Source: an uncultured Prevotellaceae bacterium
GTDB taxonomy: Bacteria; Bacteroidota; Bacteroidia; Bacteroidales; Bacteroidaceae
DNA length: 60,463 bases
Direction: 5' to 3'
Assembly (NCBI GenBank): GCA_900318685.1
Contig: ONLL01000023.1
Location: 1-60,463 of the forward strand
Under the pieces are notes generated by a model. The model worked only from the letters and a program-made list of their open reading frames with translations, had not been told where the DNA came from and did not search any database. How positions within the stretch are numbered: the stretch's first letter is position 1; every line of letters begins with the position of its first letter. Both the position numbers and the translations under genes were made by a program. Of the stretch, positions 15,327-24,276 are shown piece after piece.

Positions 15327-16298
15327 TTAGATTTTGGCGACAAAGGTACAGAATAATTCCGAAAGAACCATGATGGTTTCGGCAAAAAGATTGATGCGGA
15401 TGGCAATTTTCATGTCAGCGGTGGTCAATGGGCGGTCGTTGTCGCCAATATAGGGTTTGTCGAAGAGCTGACCGAAGTATCGGTGCGGTCCGCCGAAGCG
15501 GCAGTCGAGGATTCCTGCAAGTGCCGCCTCTGGATAGCCGCTGTTGGGCGAGGCATGATTTCGGCCATAGTGGTGCACAAACCACAACAGCGAGATGCGT
15601 CCGCTGGCCATCACCATCAGCAATGCGGTGAGACGGGCGGGGATATAGTTTGCGACGTCATCGATGCGTGCAGCCCAGCAGCCGAAGTCTTTGTAGCGCT
15701 CAGTCCTGTAGCCTATCATCGAGTCGAGTGTGTTCACCATCTTATAAGCAAGCATACCTGGTGTGCCCAGCAATGCCAGCCAGAAGAGCGGAGCTATCAC
15801 GCCGTCGCTCAGGTTCTCTGCCAGTGTCTCGAGTGCCGCGGTGCGCACTTCCTGGGCAGAGAGCTCCGAGGTGTCGCGACCCACGATGCGAGCCACCTGC
15901 CTGCGTCCTTCGTCAAGTGAGCGGTCAAGGGCAAGGAAGACGGCACGGACCTCACGGATGAGCGTCGTGCCTGCCAGGCAATAGAAGATGATGATCGTGT
16001 CGAGCAGTATCGTGACGATGACGGGAAGATGTGAAGTGAGCAAGGTGCGCAGCAGCCAGACAGCCACAAAGACAAAGATGATGAGCGTGAGCGCCACGAC
16101 GGCTCCCTTAGCTTTGCGATGTGTCCCTCTGTTGAGGCGGTGCTCAGCAAAGGAGATCATCTTGCCAAAGCCGACGACGGGGTGTGGCAGGTGCTGAGGA
16201 TCGCCCAGAAGCTTATCCAGCAGCCATCCTGCAAGCAGAGGTGATACGGCCGTGAGTCCGCACACCCAGCCGACGCTTGTCAAACAGATATCACCCAT
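15327..16298 (-). CDS. cbiB: CbiB: adenosylcobinamide-phosphate synthase
   Basis: A 323-residue membrane protein of the CbiB/CobD family, with LLDKLLGDPQHLPHPVVGFG near the N-terminus and LETLAENLSDGVIAPLFW in the middle, both family signatures, and several hydrophobic segments. It joins aminopropanol-phosphate (made through the CobD decarboxylase encoded just upstream) to adenosylcobyric acid. It overlaps that gene by 8 nt, so the two are probably translated together. A promoter for the downstream btuF lies inside its last codons. Confidence 0.93.
   Translation of the reverse strand: MGDICLTSVGWVCGLTAVSPLLAGWLLDKLLGDPQHLPHPVVGFGKMISFAEHRLNRGTHRKAKGAVVALTLIIFVFVAVWLLRTLLTSHLPVIVTILLDTIIIFYCLAGTTLIREVRAVFLALDRSLDEGRRQVARIVGRDTSELSAQEVRTAALETLAENLSDGVIAPLFWLALLGTPGMLAYKMVNTLDSMIGYRTERYKDFGCWAARIDDVANYIPARLTALLMVMASGRISLLWFVHHYGRNHASPNSGYPEAALAGILDCRFGGPHRYFGQLFDKPYIGDNDRPLTTADMKIAIRINLFAETIMVLSELFCTFVAKI
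15341..15348 (-). promoter_or_regulatory. Internal promoter for btuF-btuC
   Basis: The - strand reads TACCTTTG within the end of cbiB, 28 nt before the btuF ATG. This would let the importer genes be made apart from the cbiA-to-cbiB operon. Confidence 0.55.
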
Positions 16299-17289
16299 TT
16301 CCTTTCAGTGCAATAAATGATTGGATGGCTCTGATCAGCTCGTCGTTCTCTGCCGGTGTCTGCGCGGCAACGCGGAAATGCTGTGACGTGAGACCCCGAA
16401 AATTGGAAGCGTCGCGGATGAGCATCCCGTGACAGCGCGCAAGATAGTCTTTCAGCTCTGCTGCTGTATGCTGTGCCAGCCGGCAGAGCATGAAGTTGGT
16501 CCTGGTGGGTGTCACGACGATGCCTTCTGTCTGCTGTAGCATGAAGTATAGTCGCTGAGCCTCCTTCAGGTCAGGCTTGCAGATGAGCTCGTCGTGCTCA
16601 AGCAGATATTTGCCAGCCTCAATGGCCAGTGCCGATACGCTCCAGGGGCGCAAGTTGCGGCGTAATACCTTAGTCAGGTTTTCATGAGCAGTGATATAGC
16701 CCAATCGCAGTCCGGGCACACCGTAGGTTTTCGTCATCGAGTGAATTTGTATCGAGTAAGGGGTACGCGCTCCCCAGCGTGGACTCATAACTGGCAGGTC
16801 GGTATAGTTCTCATACGAATGGTCGATTACCACCAGATCGTACTCCGCCATCATACGGTCGACGTACAGCTGGTCGTACACCTCGCCAGTAGGATTATTG
16901 GGATTGCACAGCCAGAGCATCTTGCCGGCTCGGTCGTTGCCAGCATAGCCAGGAGCTATAGCATCAGAATACATGATGCAGGCATCCTCATACTCGCTGA
17001 AAGTGGGGCGGGGTATCACTGGCTGCATCTTGAAGACTTGTGCGATGAGATAGATGGCCTCGGTAGCACCACTGGTGACGATGACCTGCCCAGGGTCGAT
17101 GTCGTAGCGCTCGGCTATCATTCTCTCCAGTGACCAAGCCTCGGGCTCAGGATAATGGCTGATGAGCTCAGGATGGGCAGCCAGGTGATGCAGCAGCGAC
17201 TGATGGTTGCTGTGAACACAGATGTTCGACGAGAAGTCACTCCTGATATGTTCGTATCTGTATGCGTCGTCACCGTGTCCTTCAATCAT
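16291..17289 (-). CDS. cobD: CobD-type threonine-phosphate decarboxylase (PLP enzyme)
   Basis: A 332-residue fold-type I aminotransferase-like enzyme. The PLP lysine is in SMTKTYGVPGLRLGY, and VTSGATEAIY and LCNPNNPTGEVYD are the usual cofactor-binding stretches. It resembles histidinol-phosphate aminotransferase, but its place between cbiP and cbiB, with 8-nt overlaps on both sides, argues for the cobalamin enzyme that decarboxylates threonine phosphate to aminopropanol phosphate. The product feeds CbiB. Confidence 0.88.
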   Translation of the reverse strand: MIEGHGDDAYRYEHIRSDFSSNICVHSNHQSLLHHLAAHPELISHYPEPEAWSLERMIAERYDIDPGQVIVTSGATEAIYLIAQVFKMQPVIPRPTFSEYEDACIMYSDAIAPGYAGNDRAGKMLWLCNPNNPTGEVYDQLYVDRMMAEYDLVVIDHSYENYTDLPVMSPRWGARTPYSIQIHSMTKTYGVPGLRLGYITAHENLTKVLRRNLRPWSVSALAIEAGKYLLEHDELICKPDLKEAQRLYFMLQQTEGIVVTPTRTNFMLCRLAQHTAAELKDYLARCHGMLIRDASNFRGLTSQHFRVAAQTPAENDELIRAIQSFIALKGNG

Positions 17290-18781
17290 GGTCTGTCAAT
17301 ATTTTGTAAATGCGATCCATATCGACATTGCGCCGGACAAAGTCGGCCAGTTTGTCGTATTGCGTTTCCTTGAAAGCTGCATAGTCGAGAGGTGCGGAGC
17401 TGGATTTGGCGGCGAAGGGCTGGAGCAGGAAATCGACGAAGGCGGCATTGTCGAGGATGCCGTGCACATAAGTTCCCATGCATTTGTTGTCGACGATGTA
17501 GCCGTCCGGGCGTCCGTCGACAAGGTGCAGCAGCGGCGAGGCCTTCGCATTGCCAAATGGCTGTGTCTCTCCCATGTGTATCTCGTAGCCCTTCCCGTAT
17601 TCGCATTCCACCTGGCGGGTGATTTTCTCCCCTCCCATCGTTGTTGTCGTAGGCAACAGTCCAAGGCCAGGCAGTCGTTCTATGTCGCCTTCCACATGGT
17701 CTGGATCGCACACCTCCCCCCCCATCAGCTGAAAACCTCCGCAGATGCCCAGCACAGAGGCACCTTCGCGATGTGCTCTGACGATGGCTTGTGCGCAGCC
17801 GTTGCGACGCAACTCATAGAGGTCGTGCAGCGTAGACTTTGTGCCAGGCAGGATGACGATGTCGGCTTGCAGGATGTCGTCAACGTTATTCGTATAGAAA
17901 AGATGTACGCGAGGATCTTGTTCCAGAGAGTCGAAGTCAGTATAGTTGGACAAGTGCCGAAGCATAACGACGGCAATGTTCACCTTGCCCTGTTGAGCCT
18001 CAAACGATTTCTGTGCCAATGCTACAGAGTCTTCTTCTTCGATGTGTATATCCTTGAAATAAGGTATGATGCCCAGCACCGGCACACCGCAGATCTTTTC
18101 CAGCATGCTTCTCCCTTCGTCAAAGAGACGCAAGTCGCCGCGAAACTTATTGATGATAATGCCCTTGATGAGCTTTCTGTCCTCAGGAGTCTGCAGAGCG
18201 ATGCTTCCATAGACAGAGGCGAACACCCCTCCTCGATCGATATCTCCCACCAAAATGACATCAGCCTTAGCGTGACGGGCCATTGGAAGATTCACCAAGT
18301 CGGTATCGCGCAGATTTATCTCCGAGATACTGCCTGCTCCCTCCATCACGATAGGATTGTAGCGCGAAGCCAGACGGTCGAACGCTGAGCAAACCTCTGC
18401 ACGGAAATCTATAGGTTTCGGAGTTCCTTCTTTGCGGAGGGCAGGAGCCGACCTCCTCCAGTAGTCATACGCATCCCTGCTGCCGATGGGCTTCCCGTTG
18501 AGCACCACTTGTGATGTGTGGTCAGACTGAGGCTTCAGCAGAAGGGGATTCATATCAGTATGACAGGCGATGCCCGCAGCCTCTGCCTGCACAGCCTGGG
18601 CGCGTCCTATCTCCAGACCTTCTGGTGTGGCGTAGCTGTTGAGCGCCATATTCTGTGCCTTAAACGGTGCCGGACTATATCCGTCCTGACGGAAGATACG
18701 GCAGAAGGCTGCCGCTACGATGCTTTTGCCGACATCGCTGCCCGTTCCGGCAAACATGATAGGATGTAACGCCTGCTTCAT
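17282..18781 (-). CDS. cbiP: CbiP/CobQ: adenosylcobyric acid synthase (glutamine-hydrolysing)
   Basis: The 499-residue protein has an N-terminal ATP-binding domain of the dethiobiotin-synthetase type (GTGSDVGKS P-loop, then FKAQNMALNSYATPEG). Its C-terminal glutamine amidotransferase domain has the catalytic Cys in VLGICGGFQLMGG and the His in GTYVHGILDN. It amidates four side chains of adenosylcobyrinic acid a,c-diamide. The gene overlaps the adenosyltransferase gene upstream by 4 nt and cobD downstream by 8 nt. Confidence 0.95.
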   Translation of the reverse strand: MKQALHPIMFAGTGSDVGKSIVAAAFCRIFRQDGYSPAPFKAQNMALNSYATPEGLEIGRAQAVQAEAAGIACHTDMNPLLLKPQSDHTSQVVLNGKPIGSRDAYDYWRRSAPALRKEGTPKPIDFRAEVCSAFDRLASRYNPIVMEGAGSISEINLRDTDLVNLPMARHAKADVILVGDIDRGGVFASVYGSIALQTPEDRKLIKGIIINKFRGDLRLFDEGRSMLEKICGVPVLGIIPYFKDIHIEEEDSVALAQKSFEAQQGKVNIAVVMLRHLSNYTDFDSLEQDPRVHLFYTNNVDDILQADIVILPGTKSTLHDLYELRRNGCAQAIVRAHREGASVLGICGGFQLMGGEVCDPDHVEGDIERLPGLGLLPTTTTMGGEKITRQVECEYGKGYEIHMGETQPFGNAKASPLLHLVDGRPDGYIVDNKCMGTYVHGILDNAAFVDFLLQPFAAKSSSAPLDYAAFKETQYDKLADFVRRNVDMDRIYKILTDHD

Positions 18782-19275
18782 TCCTTCTCGTTGGCTAAGA
18801 CAAACAAATAGTCACTCAGGCGGTTCATCATGATGAGGATACTTTCATCGACTGCGTATTGACGGCTGAGCGACCACAGACGCCGTTCCACCGTACGGGC
18901 TTGCGTGCGGGCTGTATGAATGATGGCCGAGAGCGTGCTGCCATTGCCGGGAATCACGAAACCGCCGGCAGGCTGGAATTGGCCGATGGCCGACTCCATC
19001 TGGAGGGTCAGCTCCTGAGTGCGCAGCTGACGCGGGTTCGTCCTGCCTTCGGGAGTGGCCACGTGGCTCATGATGGACATCAGTTCACGCTGAAGACAAT
19101 AAATCAGCTCGCGGGTGCTTCCTTCTGGCAACATCGAGCGCACCACACCAAGCAGGGCATTCAGATGGTCGAGCTCTCCGTTGGCCTCTATCCGGGGATC
19201 GTCCTTCGCCACCCGCACACCATCGCGCAGGCTGGTCTCACCCTTGTCTCCGGTCTTTGTATATATCTGTTTCAT
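18778..19275 (-). CDS. pduO: PduO-type ATP:cob(I)alamin adenosyltransferase
   Basis: A compact 165-residue protein starting MKQIYTKTGDKGETSL, the ATP-binding N-terminal motif of the PduO family, with EANGELDHLNALLG and, near the end, RTVERRLWSLS. It attaches the adenosyl group to cobalt before or alongside CbiP. It lies between cbiA and cbiP with 4-nt overlaps. The fold differs from the CobA/BtuR type, so I use the PduO name. Confidence 0.93.
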   Translation of the reverse strand: MKQIYTKTGDKGETSLRDGVRVAKDDPRIEANGELDHLNALLGVVRSMLPEGSTRELIYCLQRELMSIMSHVATPEGRTNPRQLRTQELTLQMESAIGQFQPAGGFVIPGNGSTLSAIIHTARTQARTVERRLWSLSRQYAVDESILIMMNRLSDYLFVLANEKE

Positions 19276-20540
19276 ATCTGGTATAAATGCGTATAGCTGG
19301 CCAGCACATTCTTATAACGCAGCACGGGCGTGTCGACTGGTTCGCCGACTGCATTGTAGACTTGTGCTACCGACTTCGGCACGTCACCCATGAATTGCGT
19401 ATAGTGGAACTCATGCCCCCTGAATGACTTGCCGTCGAGCTGAAACTGCCGGTAGCCCAGCGACAGCTTGCGGTCGGCTGTCCTTGCAGTGATGGAGTAA
19501 GGCAGCACGTCGCACATAGGGCAGCCTGAGGGGCAGGAGTCGTCGGTCACGATGCTCCGACACAGATACATCATTCCTCCGCATTCAGCGATGATCCTTC
19601 CGTCGTGCTCAGCATAATCCTTAATAGCCTTGCGGGCAGCTTCGTTTCTCTCCAGCGCATCCAGATGCTTTTCCGGATAGCCACCAGGCAGATACAACAG
19701 GTCGATGCCACTGAAGTCTGGAACGTCCTGCTCAGGGTCGAAGAACTCGACCGAAGAGAAGCTGTCGATGACCTCCTGATAAATGAACGAGAAACTCTCA
19801 GCATTCCTAGCGATGAGCACCGACAGCCTTTGGGCGGGCGGTGGCAGGATGAAGGGGCGTGTAATGTTGACTTCATCCCTCGGAGCAGTCTGCTGAAGAA
19901 GTCTTCTCCAGTCCACATGTTTCTCCAGCAACTCGGTCAATAATGTATTGTCGGGCTGCTCAGAGAAATCTAGCCCCAGATACCTAGTGCCCTGCTCCAG
20001 GCATGCCGACTTTGGCAGATAGCCGAAGCAGGCTATCTGCAGATCCTCACACACCTGCTGCAGCATCTGGTAGTGACGTGGCGATCCCACCTTATTAAAT
20101 ATGACACCAGCAAAACGGGTGGAAGGACGAAAACTGATGAACCCCTGTAGCAAGGCTGCCATAGAGTAGGCTGCAGATTTAGCATCCACCACCAGCACCA
20201 CAGGGATGTCTGTTTCGCGGGCAATCTCAGCCGACGAGCCTCTGTCGCGGCTATATCCGTCGAACAGCCCCATCATCCCCTCTACGATGCACACATCGGC
20301 ATCAGCTCCATAATGTGCAAAGAGTTCCCTCACATGTTCAGGAGTAGCCATGAAAGTGTCGAGATTAATGCTGGGACGGCCGCACACAGCCTCATGAAAT
20401 TTCGTGTCGATATAGTCGGGGCCACACTTGAAAGGCTGCACCTTGTAGCCTTTGCCTCGAAGCAGTGCCATCAGTCCCCGGGCAATAGTGGTCTTGCCCG
20501 AGCCGCTGGTAGGTGCAGCTATGAGGAATTGAGATATCAT
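19272..20540 (-). CDS. cbiA: CbiA: cobyrinic acid a,c-diamide synthase
   Basis: A 422-residue protein. The N-terminal ATPase has APTSGSGKTTIARGLM and KCGPDYID; the C-terminal amidotransferase has AECGGMMYLC (catalytic Cys) and HEFHYTQF. It amidates the a and c acetate groups of cobyrinate with glutamine. I start it at the ATG at 20540: the P-loop begins seven residues in, and a TACCTTTG box ends just 4 nt upstream, so the message may have almost no leader. The open frame extends 22 codons further upstream, across the promoter. It heads the - strand operon cbiA-pduO-cbiP-cobD-cbiB. Confidence 0.94.
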   Translation of the reverse strand: MISQFLIAAPTSGSGKTTIARGLMALLRGKGYKVQPFKCGPDYIDTKFHEAVCGRPSINLDTFMATPEHVRELFAHYGADADVCIVEGMMGLFDGYSRDRGSSAEIARETDIPVVLVVDAKSAAYSMAALLQGFISFRPSTRFAGVIFNKVGSPRHYQMLQQVCEDLQIACFGYLPKSACLEQGTRYLGLDFSEQPDNTLLTELLEKHVDWRRLLQQTAPRDEVNITRPFILPPPAQRLSVLIARNAESFSFIYQEVIDSFSSVEFFDPEQDVPDFSGIDLLYLPGGYPEKHLDALERNEAARKAIKDYAEHDGRIIAECGGMMYLCRSIVTDDSCPSGCPMCDVLPYSITARTADRKLSLGYRQFQLDGKSFRGHEFHYTQFMGDVPKSVAQVYNAVGEPVDTPVLRYKNVLASYTHLYQI

Positions 20541-20607
20541 GGTGCAAAGGTACGAAAAAAAGTAGAATATTTGTTGTTTATTCACAAAATATTCGTACCT
20601 TTGCACC
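20541..20607. promoter_or_regulatory. Back-to-back promoters for cbiA and the riboswitch operon
   Basis: GGTGCAAAGGTACGA (20541-20555) and TCGTACCTTTGCACC (20593-20607) are exact inverted copies, 37 bp apart. Each contains a TACCTTTG -7 box pointing outward: left to cbiA, right to the riboswitch and btuB. The symmetry goes beyond the box, so a shared regulator could also bind here. That part is inference. Confidence 0.7.
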
Positions 20608-20621
20608 CGAATTTGGCAATT

Positions 20622-20790
20622 GGGTGCTTGTGAGCGCCTGATGTAAGGGAATCTGGTGAGAGTCCAGAACTGTTCCTGCAGCTGTAATCCCTGTTCAAGA
20701 GGTCTGCTTGTATAACGCCACTGATAGTCGAAATGATATGTCGGGAAGGTAAAGCAGACTGGGGAAAGTCAGAAGACCTGCCAAAGTATT
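20622..20790 (+). ncRNA. Cobalamin riboswitch
   Basis: The region has the conserved pieces of this riboswitch in order: AAGGGAATCTGGTGAGAGTC with the following AACTGTTCCTGCAGCTGTAA, GCCACTG at 20717-20723, GGGAAGG at 20743-20749, and the B12-box-like AGTCAGAAGACCTGCC at 20767-20782. It starts ~18 nt after a TACCTTTG promoter and ends ~85 nt before the TonB receptor ATG. Binding of adenosylcobalamin should lower expression of the receptor, the CbiK-like lipoprotein and probably the second receptor. Confidence 0.93.
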
Positions 20791-20875
20791 TATCTATGCT
20801 GGAATTTGACGGAAGTCAAGACCAGACAAGAAAATGTAGAAGAGACGCCCGTACAGGAATATGCGGCGCGGAAAG

Positions 20876-23104
20876 ATGAAAACGTTAATGAATCAAAGAC
20901 AGAAACTGGCTCTTGGCCTTTGGCTGACAGTTGGTAGCGTGTATGCTCAGACAGCAGTAGGGCAGACAGGCACTACTGATGGTATCTGGCGCTCCGACAG
21001 CCTGCAGGAGGTGGTGGTGACGGCAACGGGCACGCAGCACCTTCTGAAGGACGCTCCTGTCCAGACTGAGGTCATCACAAGCAAGATGCTGCGTCAGTAT
21101 GGCGGCAGCTCTCTTCAGGACATCCTTGCCGGACTGGCTCCCTCGTTGGCTTTCAACGAAGGCGATATGGGCAGCCAGATGCAGCTTGGCGGTCTGGGCA
21201 ACAACTATATATTGGTACTTGTCGACGGAAAGCGCCTTCATGGTGATGTGGGCGGTGAAAACGACCTCAGCCTCATCGATCCACATAACATCGAGCGCAT
21301 CGAGATTGTGAAGGGTGCCGCCAGCGCGCTCTACGGCAGCGATGCTATCGCCGGCGTGCTGAACATCATCACGAGGAAGCCTCTTCACGAGTCGCTGATG
21401 GCCGAGAACGTCACCCGCTACGGCAGCTACAACGACCTGCGGCAGCACAATGCCCTGGGACTGGGGCTGGGCAAGGTGCGAAGCCTCACTAACTTCCAGC
21501 TGCAGCATTCCGACGGATGGCAAAACACCGCCACCGAGTATACGCCCAGCTCCACAGCCCCCATCACCGACTCACGCAGCATGACCGTCAACCGTCATAC
21601 CAACTGGCAACTTGCCGAGCAACTCTCGCTGGCGCTCTCGCCCCAGCTGGAGCTCTATGCCTCGGGCAGCTACTACCGCAAAGGAATCTATCGCCCCAAG
21701 GGTAAATATCCGAAATACGACGTGAAGACCTTCGACTTGAAATACCGCAACGCATCGGCTGCCTTTGGCGGACGATGGAAAGGTAGGGGCGAGAGAGAGC
21801 AGACCGTCACCCTCGACATTGACTGGAACCGCCACGCCTACTATCATGCCTTCACGTCGACGACACTCGCTGAGGGATTCGACGAACAAGGACGGCTGAT
21901 ACTCGACTATCCCTATTTCGAGGGGCAACAGTTGTTGCAGAGCAATCAGGAGCGTGCGATGATGCACCTTAAGGGCATCACAGCTCTGCCCCACGATCAT
22001 CGGCTCAGCGGCGGACTGGAGGTACGCTACGACTATCTGAAGGCTCCCACAAGTCTCGAACGAGCCTCGGCCGACGACAATACTGAGGCCCTCTACGTGC
22101 AGGACGAATGGAGCATCGCTATGGGCCATGACGACAGAGAGCGCGATGTCATGCTGCACCTCACCCCCGGCCTGCGCCTGAACAGGAACAAAGGGTTCGG
22201 ACTGAGGCTCACTCCCAAGCTGTCGGCCATGATGGCCTGGGGCGACCTTCGCCTGAGGGCGTCGTGGAGCGAGGGTTTCAAGACTCCCACCCTGAAGGAG
22301 ATGAACTACCGCTATATCCGCGAGATGAACACCGTCACGATGTATCTGGGCAATCGCAACCTGAAGGCGCAGACATCCGACTACCTATCGCTCAACGGCG
22401 AATACACCAAAGGCGGCGTGAACATCACCGTTACGGGCTATTATAATAAGGTCGACCGCATGATAACCTTGGTCACCGTGCCCAGGACGGAAGCCCCCGA
22501 CGACTATCGCCAGCAGTATGGCGAGATGCTCGGCAAGGTGCGACGCTACCAAAATATGGAGGATGCCCGCACGATGGGCTTCGACGTCAGCCTACGTTAC
22601 ACCGCCAAATCCTTCTCGGCAGGACTGGCCTACAGCTATCTCGACACCAAGGCCCACGTTTACGACAGCAGCCACGAGCAGCTGAAGGAGGTCACCATCG
22701 ACGGTATGGCTCATCATAAGGCCAATGTATTTGCCACTTGGCAGCCGACCAAGGACCTGGGACTGGGTGTCTACGGAAGGATGTCTACCAAGCGCTACTA
22801 CCAAATCGATGGTGACGGCAAGGGCTATCAGATATGGCGAGCCACCGCTCGCTATGACCTGAGCGCTCTGCGCGCCCTGCGGCAGGCTGCGTCAGCAGGG
22901 CTGGGAATGAGTCTCGAAGCCGGCATCGACAATATCCTGAACTACTGCGACCGCACACCTCACGGACTGCACTTGGGCACTACCACCGCAGGTCGCACCG
23001 TCTATGCTACGCTGACTGTCAGCTTCAGAAAAGGCAAACGAATTCAATTTACAAATAACACTAAGTCTAACTTTAAAAAACAAGAACAAGATGAAGAAGA
23101 TTAA
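20876..23104 (+). CDS. btuB: TonB-dependent receptor, BtuB-like, under riboswitch control
   Basis: A ~742-residue outer-membrane receptor: signal peptide, a TonB-box-like EVVVTATGT, a plug with SSLQDILAGLAPSL and the RIEIVKGAASALYGSDAIAG motif, then a 22-strand barrel ending in aromatic-rich strands. The riboswitch ahead of it supports corrinoid (B12) uptake. I chose the ATG at 20876, within MKTLMNQRQK; a further in-frame ATG nine bases on is equally possible. The 3' end overlaps the next gene by 14 nt. Confidence 0.92.
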   Translation: MKTLMNQRQKLALGLWLTVGSVYAQTAVGQTGTTDGIWRSDSLQEVVVTATGTQHLLKDAPVQTEVITSKMLRQYGGSSLQDILAGLAPSLAFNEGDMGSQMQLGGLGNNYILVLVDGKRLHGDVGGENDLSLIDPHNIERIEIVKGAASALYGSDAIAGVLNIITRKPLHESLMAENVTRYGSYNDLRQHNALGLGLGKVRSLTNFQLQHSDGWQNTATEYTPSSTAPITDSRSMTVNRHTNWQLAEQLSLALSPQLELYASGSYYRKGIYRPKGKYPKYDVKTFDLKYRNASAAFGGRWKGRGEREQTVTLDIDWNRHAYYHAFTSTTLAEGFDEQGRLILDYPYFEGQQLLQSNQERAMMHLKGITALPHDHRLSGGLEVRYDYLKAPTSLERASADDNTEALYVQDEWSIAMGHDDRERDVMLHLTPGLRLNRNKGFGLRLTPKLSAMMAWGDLRLRASWSEGFKTPTLKEMNYRYIREMNTVTMYLGNRNLKAQTSDYLSLNGEYTKGGVNITVTGYYNKVDRMITLVTVPRTEAPDDYRQQYGEMLGKVRRYQNMEDARTMGFDVSLRYTAKSFSAGLAYSYLDTKAHVYDSSHEQLKEVTIDGMAHHKANVFATWQPTKDLGLGVYGRMSTKRYYQIDGDGKGYQIWRATARYDLSALRALRQAASAGLGMSLEAGIDNILNYCDRTPHGLHLGTTTAGRTVYATLTVSFRKGKRIQFTNNTKSNFKKQEQDEED

Positions 23105-24188
23105 GTTTCTGATCATTGCCATGATGGCTATGATGACAACGACGGCTTTCGTGGCATGTAGTGACGACGACGATGATGCCATTTCGAACATGCAGCGCTA
23201 TCAGAACGAGGTCGACGCTGTGGTGAAAGCACAAAAAAAACACAACAAAGCAATCCTGCTGGTCGCCTTCGGATCAACCTGGCAGCAAGCCTACGACGCC
23301 TTCGACCTTACCCGCTCGGAGTATGAGAAAGAGTTTAGTGACTACGACGTCTACCTCTCGTTCTCTTCCGCCATTTGTATCAACCGTGCTATGGCCGGAG
23401 AAAACACCGACAAGCGTTCATTCTACGAGCCCAAGTACTGGCTCGAGTCCTTCGGGCGCGTGCAGTATGCTGAAATCATCGTGCAGTCGATGCAGGTCAT
23501 CCCGGGCGAGGAGTTCAGCCGTGTGGTCAATGCGATGAAGGACTTCGGCAACAACTCCAACGGCGACCTCGACGACCAGTATATGTCGCGTGTTGTGCTG
23601 AAGCTCGGTATGCCTCTGATGTACACTGAGGCCGACGCCAAGTACCTGGCCACCGTGCTCAACCAGAACTTCTCGAAGTATGCCCAGAAAGGTGCTATGT
23701 GCTTCATGGGTCACGGCAACCCCGACGAGTACGACACCTACAAGGCCAACGTGCGCTACACCCAGCTGGAAGAGGCTCTGCAGAAGCTGAACAAGAACTA
23801 TTTCGTGGGCACTGTCGACATGACGGACAACTTCAAAGTTCAGGTGCGTGACCGTATGATTGAGGCCGGGCTGGTCAGCGGTAATGTCTATTGCGCTCCG
23901 CTGATGAGCATCGCCGGTGACCACGCCCACAACGACATGGCCGGTGACGATGATGCATGGGACAACGGCTTCGAGGTGAACGAGGACGGCGAGGTGGAGG
24001 ACACCTCGTGGAAGAAGTACTTCGACCACATGGGTTACACCATCGATCCCGAGGCCTACAAGGACAATGGTGCCGACGGACTGGTAAAGGGTCTGCTGGA
24101 GTACAAGGATGTGCGTGCTATCTACAAGTCACACACCCGTAATGCCGAGGTCGTCGACTACTACCATTCTATGTATCCTGAGGAATAA
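23091..24188 (+). CDS. cbiK: CbiK-like cobalt chelatase made as an exported lipoprotein
   Basis: The first 24 residues are a lipoprotein signal (hydrophobic run, then FVACS), and the mature protein begins Cys-Ser-Asp-Asp-Asp-Asp-Asp. Such an acidic run after the lipid-bearing Cys resembles the signal that sends Bacteroidetes lipoproteins to the cell surface. The rest is a CbiK/CobN-unrelated class II chelatase fold: ILLVAFGSTW at the start, FMGHGNPDE (His at ~208) and AGDHAHNDMAGDDD (His at ~278 and ~280), the positions of the metal-binding histidines in this family. CbiK normally inserts cobalt into sirohydrochlorin in the cytoplasm, so an exported copy cannot serve the ring pathway directly. 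Flanked by two TonB receptors, it may bind, load or strip metal from tetrapyrroles during uptake. Confidence 0.87.
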   Translation: MKKIKFLIIAMMAMMTTTAFVACSDDDDDAISNMQRYQNEVDAVVKAQKKHNKAILLVAFGSTWQQAYDAFDLTRSEYEKEFSDYDVYLSFSSAICINRAMAGENTDKRSFYEPKYWLESFGRVQYAEIIVQSMQVIPGEEFSRVVNAMKDFGNNSNGDLDDQYMSRVVLKLGMPLMYTEADAKYLATVLNQNFSKYAQKGAMCFMGHGNPDEYDTYKANVRYTQLEEALQKLNKNYFVGTVDMTDNFKVQVRDRMIEAGLVSGNVYCAPLMSIAGDHAHNDMAGDDDAWDNGFEVNEDGEVEDTSWKKYFDHMGYTIDPEAYKDNGADGLVKGLLEYKDVRAIYKSHTRNAEVVDYYHSMYPEE

Positions 24189-24231
24189 TTTTGACATAAC
24201 ACTCTTATTCAAATGTATAATAGTTAGATGC

Positions 24232-24259
24232 GGAGGTGCTGTCGTGAGACAGCATCTCC
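24232..24259 (+). promoter_or_regulatory. Strong hairpin just before the second receptor gene
   Basis: A 12-bp stem, GGAGGTGCTGTC with GACAGCATCTCC (one G-T pair), closed by a GTGA loop, ends 17 nt before the ATG at 24277. There is no T-run, so it is not a standard terminator. It could protect an mRNA end or set the relative output of the second receptor. Confidence 0.5.
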
Positions 24260-24276
24260 TTTGCAAAAACAAACTC

